Assembly (NCBI RefSeq): GCF_018143015.1
Contig: NC_054748.1
Span: 14,250,967 to 14,314,966 of the forward strand
Direction of reading: 5' to 3'
From: Lytechinus variegatus
Taxonomy: Eukaryota > Echinodermata > Echinoidea > Temnopleuroida > Toxopneustidae
Length of the DNA stretch: 64,000 bases
Shown: in pieces, positions 45,101-56,250 of the stretch
Layout of the letters: each line of letters opens with the position of its first letter
How positions within the stretch are numbered: position 1 is the first letter of the stretch
Translations under genes and position numbers: made by a program
Notes under the pieces: generated by a model
What the model saw: the letters and a program-made list of their open reading frames with translations, nothing else
What the model was told of the DNA's origin: nothing
Database searches by the model: none

Positions 45101-46180
45101 ATGAGGAAATGGAGACCTCCCCGGAGACCAGCTGATGAAGATTGGTGTATAATTCACCAGGTTGTAGTTCCTCCTTGTTACCGCACAGATATTCTGAAAA
45201 TGGCTCATGAGTTACCTATGGCAGGTCATGTCGGTATTCGGAAGACAGAAGATAGAATTATGAGGCATTTCTATTGGCCTAAGATGCACAAAGATGTTGT
45301 GCATTTCTGTAAGACATGTCACACATGTCAGATTATTGGTAAGGCACAGCCTTCTATCAAGCCTGCTCCATTGATACCCATTCCTGCATTTGATGAACCT
45401 TTTACTAGGGTTCTTGTTGATTGTGTCGGACCCTTACCCCGAACGAGGTCGGGTCACAGATTTCTCCTGACGATTATGGACTTGTCTACACGGTTTCCAG
45501 AGGCGATACCTTTGAGGGGTATCACTGCGAAGACAGTGGTGCAGGCGTTAGTGCAGTTTTTTACTAGGTACGGTCTGCCGAAGGAAATTCAATCTGATCA
45601 AGGGTCGAATTTCATGTCAGGAATATTTCAGCAAGTTATGAAGGAGTTGGGAATAAAGCAGATTAAGTCCTCTGCTTATCACCCACAGTCCCAAGGAGCG
45701 TTAGAACGCTATCATCAGACCCTGAAGACCATGATTAGGGCTTATTGTGAAGACTATCCCGATGACTGGGATAAAGGGATCTCATTCCTACTGTTTGCAA
45801 CTAGGGATTCCCCAAATGAGTCCACAGGTTTCAGTCCATTTGAATTGGTCTATGGTCATGAGGTTAGGGGTCCCCTAAAGCTTATCAAAGAGAGGTTTAT
45901 GGTTCAGGATGATGATGTAAACCTTCTAGACTATGTGTCAAAGTTTAGAGAAAGGCTCTCAAAAGCTTGTGATGTGGCTAAGGAACACTTGAAAGAGTCG
46001 CAGGGAAAAATGAAAGCTCACGCTGACAAAAATGCAAAAGAGCGAAGTTTCAAGCCTGGAGACAAAGTGTTAGTGTTATTGCCTTTGCAAGGTGAGCCCT
46101 TGAAAGCTAGGTTTAGTGGTCCCTACATAGTCAAAAAGAAATTGAATGATGTCAACTATGTGATCAGTACCCCCTGATCG
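45100..46180 (+). pseudogene. integrase region of the LTR element (fossil)
   Basis: HHCC zinc domain (HELPMAGHVGIRKTEDRIMR, then HFCKTCHTCQ), then the DDE core with VDCVGPLPRTRSGHRFLLTI, IQSDQGSNFMSGIFQ and SAYHPQSQGALERYHQTLK. A gypsy-type C-terminal segment follows (FKPGDKVLVLLPLQGEPLKA, then FSGPYIVKKKLNDVNYVIST). It lies upstream of RT. Confidence 0.93.
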
Positions 46181-46209
46181 AAGAAAGTCTCAAAGAGTTT
46201 GTCATGTAA

Positions 46210-47785
46210 ACATGTTAAAAGAATACTTTGAGCGAGAGGCTAGTCAGCCAATAGGTACAACACAGGTCAAAGAAGAAGAAAAACATGTAGATGTACATGA
46301 AGAAGAATGCTATGGAAAGACAGATAATGAATTGTCTTATACAGATGTGTCTAAGAACGAACCATGTGGTGTAAAGTTGTCTAACTCAGAGATGTTAGGA
46401 AACATGGATGAGGCATTAAAACACCTGCCTGAAGATCAAAGAAATGATATATCTGGCCTGTTAAGAGAATATGAGAATGTATGTAAAGACAAACCAGGTC
46501 GTACACCTTTAACTGTACATGATGTAGACGTAGGTGATGTAAGACCTATCAAACAGAATCCTTATAGGCTCAATCCAAGCAAGTTGGAAATGGTGAATAA
46601 GGAAATACAGTTTATGTTAGATAATGACATAATCGAACCGAGTCAGAGTAGTTGGAGTTCTCCCATTGTAATGGTTCCAAAGCCAGACGGCTCTCAGAGA
46701 TTTTGCATTGATTACCGAAAGGTAAATGCAGTAACTAAGACTGACTCGTATCCAATTCCTAGGTTAGAAGATTGTATTGATAGGGTTGGAAATTCTGCCT
46801 ATATCACAAAGATAGACTTGCTTAAAGGATATTGGCAAGTGCCACTGACTGACCGAGCCAAAGAGATATCAGCCTTTGTCACACCTGAAGGCTTGTTTCA
46901 ATGCAAAGTCATGCCTTTTGGAATGAAAAATGCACCTGCAACCTTCCAAAGGTTGACAAATCAAGTGATTGCCGGACTTGACAATTGTGTCGTATACATA
47001 GACGACATCCTAGTATACAGTGATACTTGGAATGATCATTTGAGAGCACTGTTTGACAGGGCTGGACAAAGCCAATCTAGTAGTGAATCTGATGAAAAGT
47101 GAATTTGCCAAGGCAAAGGTCACATATCTTGGTCATGTGGTTGGTCAAGGGCAAGTGCTACCAAGAGAAGCCAAGATACAAGCTATCTTAGACTTCCCAA
47201 TTCCCACAACTAAGAAAGAATTGCTCAGATTCTTAGGTATGAGTGGCTTCTACAGGAAATTTGTTCCAAATTACAGTACTGTGGTTAGTCCTCTGACAAA
47301 CCTGCTGAAGGCAAAAGTGAAGTATGTTTGGTCTGACGAATGTCAAAGATCATTTGAGAAATTAAAGGCCATTTTGGTGAATGAGCCTATTTTGGCAGCT
47401 CCAAACTTCACAAAGCCATTCAAAGTAGCAATTGATGCATGTGATGTTGGAGTAGGAGCAGTATTGCTCCAAGAAGATGAAGAAGGCATCGAAAAACCAG
47501 TGTGCTACTTCTCTAAGAAACTCAATCGGTTTCAAAAGAAGTATTCAACTATTGAAAAAGAGGCCCTGAGTCTCGTACTAGCCCTTCAGCAGTTTGAGGT
47601 GTATCTAACCAATGGAGAGATTACAGTCTATACAGATCACAATCCTCTTGTGTTTTTGGAGATATTCAAAACAAAGAACCAAAGACTGTACAGATGGAGC
47701 CTAATGCTCCAACCATTCCCTTTGAAAATTGTACACATAAAGGGAAAGAATAATGTAATTGCTGATGCTCTATCAAGAGTATAAA
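46210..47785 (+). pseudogene. reverse transcriptase and RNase H region of the LTR element (fossil)
   Basis: Gypsy-type RT motifs are WSSPIVMVPKPDGSQRFCID, KIDLLKGYWQVPLTDRAKEI, MPFGMKNAPATFQRL and CVVYIDDILVYSD. They are followed by the thumb (YLGHVVGQGQV, LRFLGMSGFYRKFVPNYS) and RNase H (KVAIDACDVGVGAVLLQ, STIEKEALSLVLALQQFEVY, VYTDHNPLVFL). It ends with KIVHIKGKNNVIADALSRV, where in ordinary gypsy elements the integrase would follow. Confidence 0.93.
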
Positions 47786-47994
47786 AAGTGAAATTATTCA
47801 TGATTTTGACCAAGTGTGTCATTTGAAGAAAACATCTTTGATGTTCATTTATTTTAACATGTTTGTTAAGTACTATATCTTTGTACACGATAACTGTAAA
47901 TGATTTATCAAGATAACTTTGAACAGTTAAAAGAAAAAGTAATCCTAAAGAAACCTTTACTACGGTAAAGCTTTCTTTTCCCCGGTGGGGGAGG

Positions 47995-48906
47995 TGTTAT
48001 ATATAAGAATAATTTTAGAAGAATTGTAAAAGCAATTACATTCATCTATTAGTTATTTCCCTTTAAGGTTAGCCAAGAATTGTAAAGAACATTCAAGAAT
48101 GTCTTTTTATTATGCAGGCCTTGCCTATTTAAAAGGCCAAGGAGTTGTATTGTTATTTCTAAATAGAGATTAGGAACAATAGGCTTAGCTATGCTATTGA
48201 CACTCTTGATTTCAATGAGGTCATTCAAGAGTCTTCTGGATTTTTGACTGCTCCATTATAGGAGAATGTTCTTTTGAAAGAAGGTGTTAGAACCTTCTAT
48301 GGTGGTGACATTTTTTAGAAGCTTCTAGATTAGTTGAAACTTAGTATATATAGCTGCAGTTTCTTTAATCACATCATCATATCATCATATCATATTAGAT
48401 CACACCATCACATCATATGAGAGCAGGAGATCACATCACATCATATGAGATCACTTCACCAGATCAGATCAGAGCAGTTTATGCATCAATGAACTGTTTG
48501 CAGTTATTTTAAGAGAGAAATTATCAGTTCTCATCGAGATCATCAACATCATCAACCTGTTCAATGAACACGCTTCAACCCATGGATTGCTGAAATTGAC
48601 TGTTAATCATCATCAACATCGTCTTCACGGACATTTCAACTCGTTGCAGTGACTCTTATTATTCATCGGACTTCAACATCAGTTTCATCATCGCCATCAT
48701 TGTGAATTTTCGCCAGTCAACTGGGATTTTATCATTTGGATTATTACTTGGATATAGTATCATCACTTCGGGATTTTACATCGGACACTTCAAGAGATTT
48801 ATGTAAGATCATTATTTGTTTTATTTATGTACAATTATTTCCTGTAAATAAAAAAAGAGGAAATTAAAAATCAAATTTACTTGTTATTTGTTGCAGTATC
48901 GTAACA
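47995..48906 (+). repeat. Right LTR
   Basis: 912 bp, differing from the left LTR at about two positions. It starts directly after the purine-rich GGTGGGGGAGG and ends TCGTAACA before TCACC. Confidence 0.95.
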
Positions 48907-48910
48907 TCAC

Positions 48911-49219
48911 CTTTATTATCATTTAGCTATGCATTATTTTTATTTCCAAATACAATATTTTTTTTCATATAGAACCCTAAGTATGTCACTGAAAGAAGAC
49001 CTTTAGGCCTTTAAACTGGAAAAATAATACTTAATTCCACGAAAACTACTAAGAACTAGTAGAAAAGTAGAAAATATTAATAAAAGGTGAAACATTTGCC
49101 CATTGCAAAAATATTTCTTTTATGTTGTGTGAAATTTGTACCTAAACTAGTATACTTTAATGTTATTGCCCGGTGATGAACCTGAACTTGTACTGCATTC
49201 TTTTCTACAGATGTGTAGT
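48911..49219. other. Intergenic DNA, no gene seen
   Basis: AT-rich flank between the right LTR and the TTAA MITE. Nothing recognisable. Confidence 0.4.
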
Positions 49220-49223
49220 TTAA

Positions 49224-49822
49224 AGGACAAGTCCACCCCAACAAAAACTTGATTTGAATAAAAAGAGAAAAAATTCAACAAGCACAACACTGAAATTTTC
49301 ATCAAAATCGGATGTAAAATAAGAAAGTTATGGCATTTTAAATTTTCGCTTATTTTCAAAAAATAGTTATATGAACGAGCCAGTTACATCCAAATGAGAG
49401 AGTTGATGACATCACTCACTATTTCTTTTGTCTTTTATTATATGAAATATGAAATATTTTTATTTTTTTGTCATTGTCATGTAAAATGAAGTTTCATTCC
49501 TCCCTAAACACGTGGAATTCCATTATTGTAACATTTTGTGCTTCAGGCAAGGAGGTCCTAATTGTCAAATTCGTAAAAATTGAAATATTATATAATTCAA
49601 ACAATAAAAAACAAAAGAAATAGTGAGTAAGTGACATCATCGACTCTCTCATTTGGATGTAACTGGCTCGTTCATATAACTATTTTGTTGAAAATAAGCG
49701 AAACTTTGAAATGTCATAACTCTCTTATTTTACATTCGATTTTGATGAAATTTTCAGCATTGTGCTTGTCTGATTTTTTTCTATTGATTCAAATCAACAT
49801 TTTTCTAAGGTGGACTTGACCT
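49224..49822. mobile_element. TTAA-target foldback MITE (copy 2)
   Basis: TTAA at 49220-49223 and 49823-49826, ends AGGACAAGTCCACCCC and (inverted) GGTGGACTTGACCT. The halves are long inverted repeats (for example ATGAACGAGCCAGTTACATC near 49371 and its complement near 49660). It immediately adjoins the left edge of arm B. Related to 37085-37650. Confidence 0.9.
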
Positions 49823-49905
49823 TTAAGTAACATTAAATGCTTAATTACTAGTAATATATTTATTCAAAATGATTCATTGTTTAATGTCTTATTGCAGTGA
49901 AGTAA

Positions 49906-49980
49906 CTACTTTTTATCAACTTGGCCTTCATATTTCTTCTTGGCACTTGTGATACTTAAACAGCTTGGGAAGTGGGAAAC
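49906..49980 (-). pseudogene. Exon-like remnant 3 (arm B), possible terminal exon
   Basis: On the minus strand TTTTTTACCATGCAG is followed by an open stretch reading VSHFPSCLSITSAKKKYEGQ, VDKK and TAG. This copy is cleaner than arm A (17679-17750). The gene is not recognised. Phase relative to remnant 2 is compatible with splicing only in one of its frames. Confidence 0.4.
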
Positions 49981-50485
49981 CTGCATGGTAAAAAAAGAGA
50001 AAAAACAAAATGAGCTGCTGATATAAATTATTCTTACTCATCTAGTCTAGTTTATCAAGAAGATTTAAACTTTTTATTAGGCCCTACTCTTCCATGCAAT
50101 ATTATTTACATAAAGCACATGATATACAGCCAGATAAAAATCACAGATCACTCTTTATAGATCATAATTCATAAAGCTTTTTTGATTAAGTGTGTAAACT
50201 CATTCCAATATATATCATAAGATTACTCTCAATATTTTGTCCTTTTTTATTCTGTCTACAGAGTAACTGAGTTTTAAAGTAATTTTATGTATGACTAAAG
50301 AGACATAGACCATAAGTATGCATTGATGAGAATGGAAATACTGGTAAATCTGGTAAATCCAAATAAATATTAACTCACAATGGAGCTTTACTATCTGGGA
50401 TAGCATGATTCAGAAAAATTTGCTAGAGTCCCCCCCCCCAAATAAAAAGGAATCAGGAGGCCTTTTCGTACGAAAACAAGCATAC

Positions 50486-50604
50486 CTTGAAAGTTTTGAG
50501 TTCAGATATCCTGTTCTTCATCAGATTGTAACTCTTGGTGATGTGAGAATGGTAGTTGTACTTCTGACTGGGCTGGGACTGCTAGGAACTTGATCCCATT
50601 TGAT
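50486..50604 (-). pseudogene. Exon-like remnant 2 (arm B)
   Basis: Minus-strand segment between acceptor TTTTGAATTGCAG and donor GTATGC. In phase 0 from remnant 1 it begins IKWDQVPSSPS; in the next frame SEVQLPFSHHQELQSDEEQD is followed by a stop. One- to four-base differences from arm A (17044-17158) change the frame, so at least one arm is dead. Confidence 0.42.
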
Positions 50605-50763
50605 CTGCAATTCAAAATACACACAATACTTTTACAGTTACAATGTAAGTCATTTCCAGCTAGTCATATCCTAAGCCTATGAATATTTCCAACTAGAAAA
50701 AGAGCTGGTCTTGACCAAAACTTCCTTCTCTCTGTATCTGTTCCACTGACGAAATATGCTTAC

Positions 50764-50816
50764 CTGGCTCTGTTTCCACTGACCATCTTCATTGTCAACA
50801 AGAGTCAGTAAATGCT
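50764..50816 (-). pseudogene. Exon-like remnant 1 (arm B)
   Basis: Minus strand reads LLTLVDNEDGQWKQSQ and is followed by GTAAGC, a consensus-like donor (50763-50758). Its left splice boundary is not clear. Counterpart of 14861-14922. Confidence 0.45.
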
Positions 50817-51294
50817 TCAAGCACAGATGGACTACTATAGCAAGGCCTTTTGTCAATCTTCATAATAGTACATCAGGCCAGCTTTGATAGATGTAGGATA
50901 ATTATTATTTGTGTGATAATTTGGCTCTCACTCATTCACCAGTGCGAGACAATTAATTTTTTTTGCACTCATCTATAAACATGTGAATCTGTACGTCTAA
51001 GTGAGTTCCTCTTTAAGGTTAGCTTGCTCGCAAGTTTCTCCACCTATACTTATAAAATTTGAAATGGGGCACTATAAATTTTCTCAACCCTTCCCATTAA
51101 AATTACACACTCATGATATACTATAATTGAGCAGTTTGAAACCCGACAAAAAATGTTGGCCCCCCCCCAAATAAAAATAATTTAACTCCGCTATACTAGG
51201 CTAGATCTAATTATAATTTTAGTCCAATGGTACAGACAGAGACTAGAATAAAGTTATATTAAATCTTCATAGAGAAAAAGAGTAAAACCAGATC

Positions 51295-51976
51295 TAGGGT
51301 GTCTGAAGCCACACTGAAAAGTGTCAGCATGAAACAGGCTGATTTAGGGGAAAATATGGCACATGTTTTTCAGGAAGTTCAGGCTACTAGAAAAATGTGA
51401 TCTGAATTGATTATGAACTTGTGTTTGGCATGTATGGAAAGAGTAAATTCAGGGGCTTCTTTTGACAGTAAGGACAAGTTTATATAATCATATTAAATGA
51501 GGATTTAGAAATAAATTGCAAACCCTTATTTCTGTGTGTGTTGAGATTGCCATTTCCCCATGCGTTTTCTATGGGAAAATGAAATTTCTGTTTTGCACAA
51601 TTTTTTTCACTTTGTCGCAATTTTTCATTGTGATCTCGTTTCCAAATCTTTATAAAAATCATACCATCAGACAGAGCATAAAAAATCCTATTTGACTCTT
51701 TATGGACAAGTTTTTGGCATTAATAATAAATTTACAACAGCTCTCGGAGGCTAAAAATTTGGATTTGTGTGTGTCCATTTCTTAACTACACAGTCTATGG
51801 CAGAGAAATGCTGAAAATTGACCTAATATCATTCTTCTTTTTTGCAGCCAATAATTTGATTTTTTTCAAAAATATTACATTTCTGTCAGTCTGAAGGTCA
51901 TTTCTCTTCGAATTCACAAAGAAAATGTGATATTTTCTTGAAAAAAGAAAAATAATTCTTTTCTCCAGACACCCTA
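51295..51976. mobile_element. 682-bp TIR element present only in arm B
   Basis: Ends TAGGGTGTCTG and CAGACACCCTA are perfect 11-bp inverted repeats. CCAGATC (51288-51294) recurs at 51977-51983 as a 7-bp (possibly longer) target duplication. Arm A at about 11985-12000 shows the uninterrupted CTAGATCTGTCTG-type site. No coding sequence is seen; superfamily not assigned. Confidence 0.72.
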
Positions 51977-52049
51977 CCAGATCTAGAAATTCCTTTTTAG
52001 AAATCTAGATCTAAATTAGACCTATCGTAGGGCCTCACTTTTAGTAAAA

Positions 52050-52110
52050 AAGAATCAGAGATGCCAAGTTCAAAGACCGGCTAATAGCTGGTCTTTGAAC
52101 TTGGCATCTC
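52050..52110. repeat. Local inverted repeat around GATGCCAAGTTCAAAGACC
   Basis: GATGCCAAGTTCAAAGACC and its complement GGTCTTTGAACTTGGCATC face each other with a short spacer (about 52061-52108), giving a near-perfect hairpin that lies next to the SINE in arm B but not in arm A. Confidence 0.75.
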
Positions 52111-52289
52111 TGCTATGCGTGAGGTTTTCTGTGAATCTGAGTGAGATCACAGACATTGTGTACAATGTATATGGGGATAGGCTGTGATAGTTGCGTGAGA
52201 CAGAGATTTGAGGAGATGAACAAGAGTCCAAAATGCTTAAGTATCACACATAATGCGTGAGACTTGGGTAGCTCTGAAGAATAACGTTA

Positions 52290-52640
52290 AAATCTGTCTC
52301 AAGCTCAGTCGGTAGAGCGGGGGTTTCGGATTCCGGAGACCCAGGTTCGATTCCCACCCAAAGTGGAGCGCTAGTGCCCTATGGTAAGGCATTTATCTTC
52401 ATTACCAGGTCCCTAGGAAAGAACCTTAAGCCCCGTTGGTCCCCTGGTTGTTTGCTCACAGGCATTCGTGCTTCTTGGCAGTCAGGTAAAAAATCTCGGT
52501 ATAACAAATCATTCCATGACCGTCACCATGGGCAAGGCAAAATCTATCAATATCGTTCCGAATAGATTTAGTTCATTTAAATTTAATTTCTTTTTAAAGG
52601 CAGAGAATTATATTGATTCATATAAAGATGAAATAGGGGT
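52290..52640 (+). mobile_element. tRNA-derived SINE (arm B copy)
   Basis: A box GCTCAGTCGGTAGAGC (about 52305-52320) and B box GGTTCGATTCCC (about 52346-52357) are correctly spaced for a polymerase III promoter. Body words are TGGTAAGGCATTTATCTTCA, ACCAGGTCCCTAGGAAAGAA and GGTCCCCTGGTTGTTTGCTC, then a tRNA-unrelated AT-rich tail. Shared with arm A (11560-11900, minus). Confidence 0.85.
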
Positions 52641-52849
52641 GTCCAAAAATCAGTAGGCACTGGCACAACTTTAATTAAACTTCAACTTAAGCTTAATTGT
52701 TTGACACTAATTCCCAACACCAGTACCTAATGACCTAACCCAGGGAGCTCCGGCCCACTTCATGGGCTGGAGCCCCCTGGGTTACTATAATGACCTAGCT
52801 GGCCTATATATGTATCGGTAATTTCGCATCCGGCTGGCACCGGCGGTAT

Positions 52850-53289
52850 TAGACAGCTGGCAGCCGTCTGTTTCGAGTTTTTTTAACATATTTTTTTTAT
52901 TTTCTCCTCGTACACAGACGGCTCGCTATCGTGCTCCCACCATTAGGGGACTCGCAATGCAAAATCCCCCCGTTGGGGCTCTCCAATTTTGTCTTTAATG
53001 AATAAAAATTTTGAAAATTAACGCGACCAAAATGCAAATTAATATTCCCTCTTGACATTAATTGCCAAAAAACAGAGAAAAATCAAGTTAAAAGGAACAA
53101 AAACAGTGACTTACCTCGGCTGTCGCGCAAATTCACTTCCCCGTTTTATCCGATCTTAAGTACATAAACATATGGCCATTGAGTCCCCTGTACAGATCGC
53201 GCTAGAACTTCGGTCTCTGTATTTGGTGAGAGAAGACAACGGAGTTCAGCTGAACAACCAACATAACAGAGACCGAAGCTCTTGGTCTA
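52850..53289. mobile_element. 440-bp insertion with exact 9-bp target duplication
   Basis: CGGCGGTAT at 52841-52849 and again at 53290-53298 flanks sequence starting TAGACAGCTGGCAGCC and ending CTTGGTCTA, so the outermost inverted match is only TAGAC. Internal hairpins exist (CTTCGGTCTCTGT near 53209 with ACAGAGACCGAAG near 53266). Arm A has the empty site ATGCCGCCGGTGCCAGCC at about 11288. Class unknown; no open frame of note. Confidence 0.78.
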
Positions 53290-53298
53290 CGGCGGTAT

Positions 53299-53307
53299 CA
53301 ACGGCCA
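53299..53307 (+). repeat. Left 9-bp target duplication of MULE-like element (copy 2)
   Basis: CAACGGCCA, repeated exactly at 54941-54949. It starts on the base following the target duplication of the 440-bp insertion. Confidence 0.92.
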
Positions 53308-54940
53308 GCGCGTTTCCGTTTTACACCCTGGCGAAGGCATTTTCCGGAAAAGTAGCCAAAAAGCGACTAGTGAAGAGTCTACACACGTCGCTGGTTGCAC
53401 GCAGCGTGCGACACAGGCGAGTCCACCACCGCATGCAATTTGCACAGTTACTGATCTCGGCACTTCATATACAGAGAGAGCGACAGTCAGGAGTGAAATC
53501 CGAACATGCTTTTGCAGTCGCGTTGTTTATGATAGTTTTTTTTTCTTCTAAAAATATGACAGACAAAATCAAAATAAACAGATACTTATAATGGAAAGAC
53601 AAATTGAAGTTTGATGGATTGATACACTTAGAATCTGCCGAAAGATAGATATAGAAGACTGATAAATAGATAGAGACAAGATAGACAGATAGATAGATAG
53701 AAATAGAGAGAGAGAGAGGTGGATAGATAGAGAGAGAGGGAGGGAGAGATGGATGGATAGATAGATAAATAGAGAGAGGGGGAGAGACAGAGAGGTCGAT
53801 ATATAGAGGGAGAGGGGAGAGAGAGAAAGAGAGAGAGAATGATAGATAGATAGATAGATAGAGAGAGAGGGAGAGAGATGTTGTAGATAGAAATATGGAC
53901 GGACAAAGAGAAAGAGAGAAAAAAGACAGACAGATGCTCGAGAAGGAGAGAGATAGAGAATTTGAGAGACAGATAGATAGATGTTAGATAGATAGAAAGA
54001 TAAAGAATGAGAGAGACAGAGAAGATAGAGAAATTAACAGATAGATAGATACATAGATAGATAGATATATAGATAGAGAGAAATAGAGAAAGACAGACGA
54101 TGGATAGATAGATGAGAGATAGATAGATGTTAGATAGATAAAGAGGGAGAGAGACAAAGAATATTAACAAATTAACAGATAGATAAGTTAAAAAAATAGA
54201 CAGATAAATAGATAGAGAGAATAAGAGAAAGACAGACAGATGGATGGATAGAAAGATAGATAGAGAGAGATATTAAATAGATAATTAAAGAATGAGAGAG
54301 ACAGAGAAGATTATTAACAAATTAACAGATAGATAGATACTCTAGTTTAAAAATAGATAAATAGATAGAGAGAAATAGAGAAAGACAGACAGATGGATAG
54401 AGAGATAGATAGATAGAGAATTTGAGAGATAGATGTCAGATAGATCAAGAATGAGAGAGAAGAGCGACAAATTAACAGATAGATACTGTAGTTACATAGG
54501 TAGGTAGAGAGAGAGAAATAGAGTATAGACAGACAGATGGATGGATAGATAGAGAGAGATAGAGAATTTAAGATGGATAGATGTTAGATAAAGAATGAGA
54601 GAGACAGAGAAGATTATTAGATAGATAGATAGATACTGCAGTTACATAGATAGATAGAATTTGAGAGATAGATATATAGACAGATAGAGAGAAAGACAGA
54701 CATCAGCAAATCGGCAAGGCAAATGATCAAGGCAAACATTCGTATTGAACCTGGACATGCTGGAAAGTATAAGCTCAGCTGCATAAATTCAAGTACGGTA
54801 TGTTCTGCGGATAACTTCGGTGCGGACTTTGGATCGCGCGCCCAGCTGATAATGTAAACAAACGTAGACTCTTCACTAGTCGCTTTTTGGCTACATTTTT
54901 CTGGAAAATGCCTTCGCCAGGGTGTAAAACGGAAACGCGC
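53308..54940 (-). mobile_element. MULE-like microsatellite-bearing TIR element (copy 2)
   Basis: 1633 bp bounded by GCGCGTTTCC/GGAAACGCGC and flanked by an exact 9-bp duplication. TIR and subterminal sequence match 25914-27286, but in opposite orientation. This copy keeps about 250 bp next to its left TIR (including GCGACAGTCAGGAGTGAAAT) that copy 1 has lost. The interior is about 1.07 kb of GATA/GACA repeats. Arm A retains the unfilled site TGGCTGTTGATGCC at about 11282-11296. Confidence 0.93.
53640..54710 (-). repeat. GATA-type microsatellite, ~1.07 kb
   Basis: Interrupted (GATA)n with GACA, GAGA and GGAT variants and higher-order blocks. It is the reverse-orientation counterpart of 26135-27195 and part of the surrounding mobile element. 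Confidence 0.95.
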
Positions 54941-55211
54941 CAACGGCCATATGCTGCTACGCTCTGCCTATTTGGCTTAGATTTGATACACTTTTGCCGT
55001 TACTGAACAAGTACCCCTGATATTAGAACTAAAAAGTGAAATAAGGACGGACATGAACCATTCCAATTAACCAACATAGTTCTACGAAAAACTGTATTGT
55101 TTTCTGAGAAATCATGTCAGTTAGATGATCAGATCTCACAGTCAGAAATGGAAATATGAACATGATGGATATTGACTTTTATTGTGGTTTACGAACAAGG
55201 CCCTGCATACT

Positions 55212-55235
55212 CATGGACCTACATGTAGGTCCATG
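55212..55235. repeat. 24-bp perfect palindrome
   Basis: Centre ACATGT with arms CATGGACCT and AGGTCCATG. It lies in a ~40-bp stretch that arm A lacks at the equivalent place (near 11005-11015). Confidence 0.85.
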
Positions 55236-55619
55236 GCATACTAAACCTTGCAATACGTGAGTGGCATGACCCTGGCTTGCCCCGGGGACCCCGACGTGTT
55301 CGGGCTGCCGCAGTATTGGCCCTGGCCTGACTGAGACGCCGAACCCCAAGCAGCAAACACACTAACGTTACAATTACAACTGAGATCAAAGCACGAAATT
55401 AAACTGAACTTACTTTTTTGGTATGGAATGCCAATAATTTGATGTCGATGGTCCCTCAAAGATTTTCTGTTCAAGTGAAGTTCACTCAGAAATCACGATT
55501 CCGAACACTAATTCTATAAACAGATAATTAGTCTTGCTATATATTTCAGAAAGTTGAATTTCGCAGAGCACAGCTATCGTAGGAAATTGCGCCCTCTCTC
55601 GCTCTCTCATTGCCAGTTT

Positions 55620-56250
55620 GTTGACGAGCTACACTTTAATTCTAAGCTCTACTTTATTTCTGCGTTCTCTTATTTTCGACGAGCTAGCGCTATTTGCGAT
55701 GGACTATAATTCAGTCGTTTTGTTTAATTTTGCGGTTGTCTGTATTTGTGAGGTTGCCTTTATTTCTGTTGTTTATGTTTCTGAAGTTTTCTTTAGTTTT
55801 GAGGTTGTCTATATTTCTGTTGTTTATGTTTCTGAAGTTTTCTTAAGTTCTGTATTTATGAGGTTGTCTACAATTCTCTGGCTGTCTATATTTCTGAAAA
55901 TGTTTTTATTCTGTGGGTCTTTTTCCCTCAAGCTGTCTTTATTTCTGCGGTTGTCTATATTTCTGAAGTTCTATTTAGTTCTGTGGATGTCTTTACATTT
56001 CTCAAACTTTCTCTATTTCTATATATGAGCCTTTATTTCTGTGATTGTGTTCAATATACATGTTATCTACGTATTTTTTATCATTTATTATTTTTTGCGA
56101 TTGTCTTGTTTTTGTGTTTGTCCTTATTTCTGCACTGATGTTTGATTCTGTGAATTTCTATATTTTTGTTATCTTTATTTCTAAAATTTCTTTATTTTTA
56201 TATATATTTCTGCATTTTAGTTTATTTTTAACAGTATATATATATTTCTC
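55620..56250 (-). repeat. Degenerate minisatellite (arm B counterpart of 10040-10600)
   Basis: Words such as TTTATTTCTGCGGTTGTCTA recur. The plus-strand frames rich in Phe, Val and Ser are low-complexity translation. Confidence 0.72.

Larger units (their letters stand above)
41956..48906 (+). mobile_element. Ty3/gypsy LTR retrotransposon, Gmr1-like (fossil, very young)
   Basis: A 6951-bp element with paired LTRs, TG...CA ends (TGTTA...TAACA) and target duplication TCAC (41952-41955 and 48907-48910). A primer-binding site matching the 3' end of tRNA-Pro lies at about 42877-42893 (TGGGGGCTTGTCCGGGA), and a purine tract precedes the right LTR (about 47983-47994). Parts in order are gag with a SAP-like start and zinc-knuckle region, protease region, integrase, reverse transcriptase, RNase H. 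Integrase ahead of RT is the Copia order, but the RT and integrase sequences are gypsy-type; this combination defines the Gmr1-like group of deuterostomes. The two LTRs differ at about two places, so insertion is very recent. Only a handful of reading-frame breaks are apparent. Confidence 0.93.

Noticed and set aside
53628-54170. 180-codon minus-strand open frame
   Set aside because: It is the same microsatellite in the opposite orientation, not a gene.
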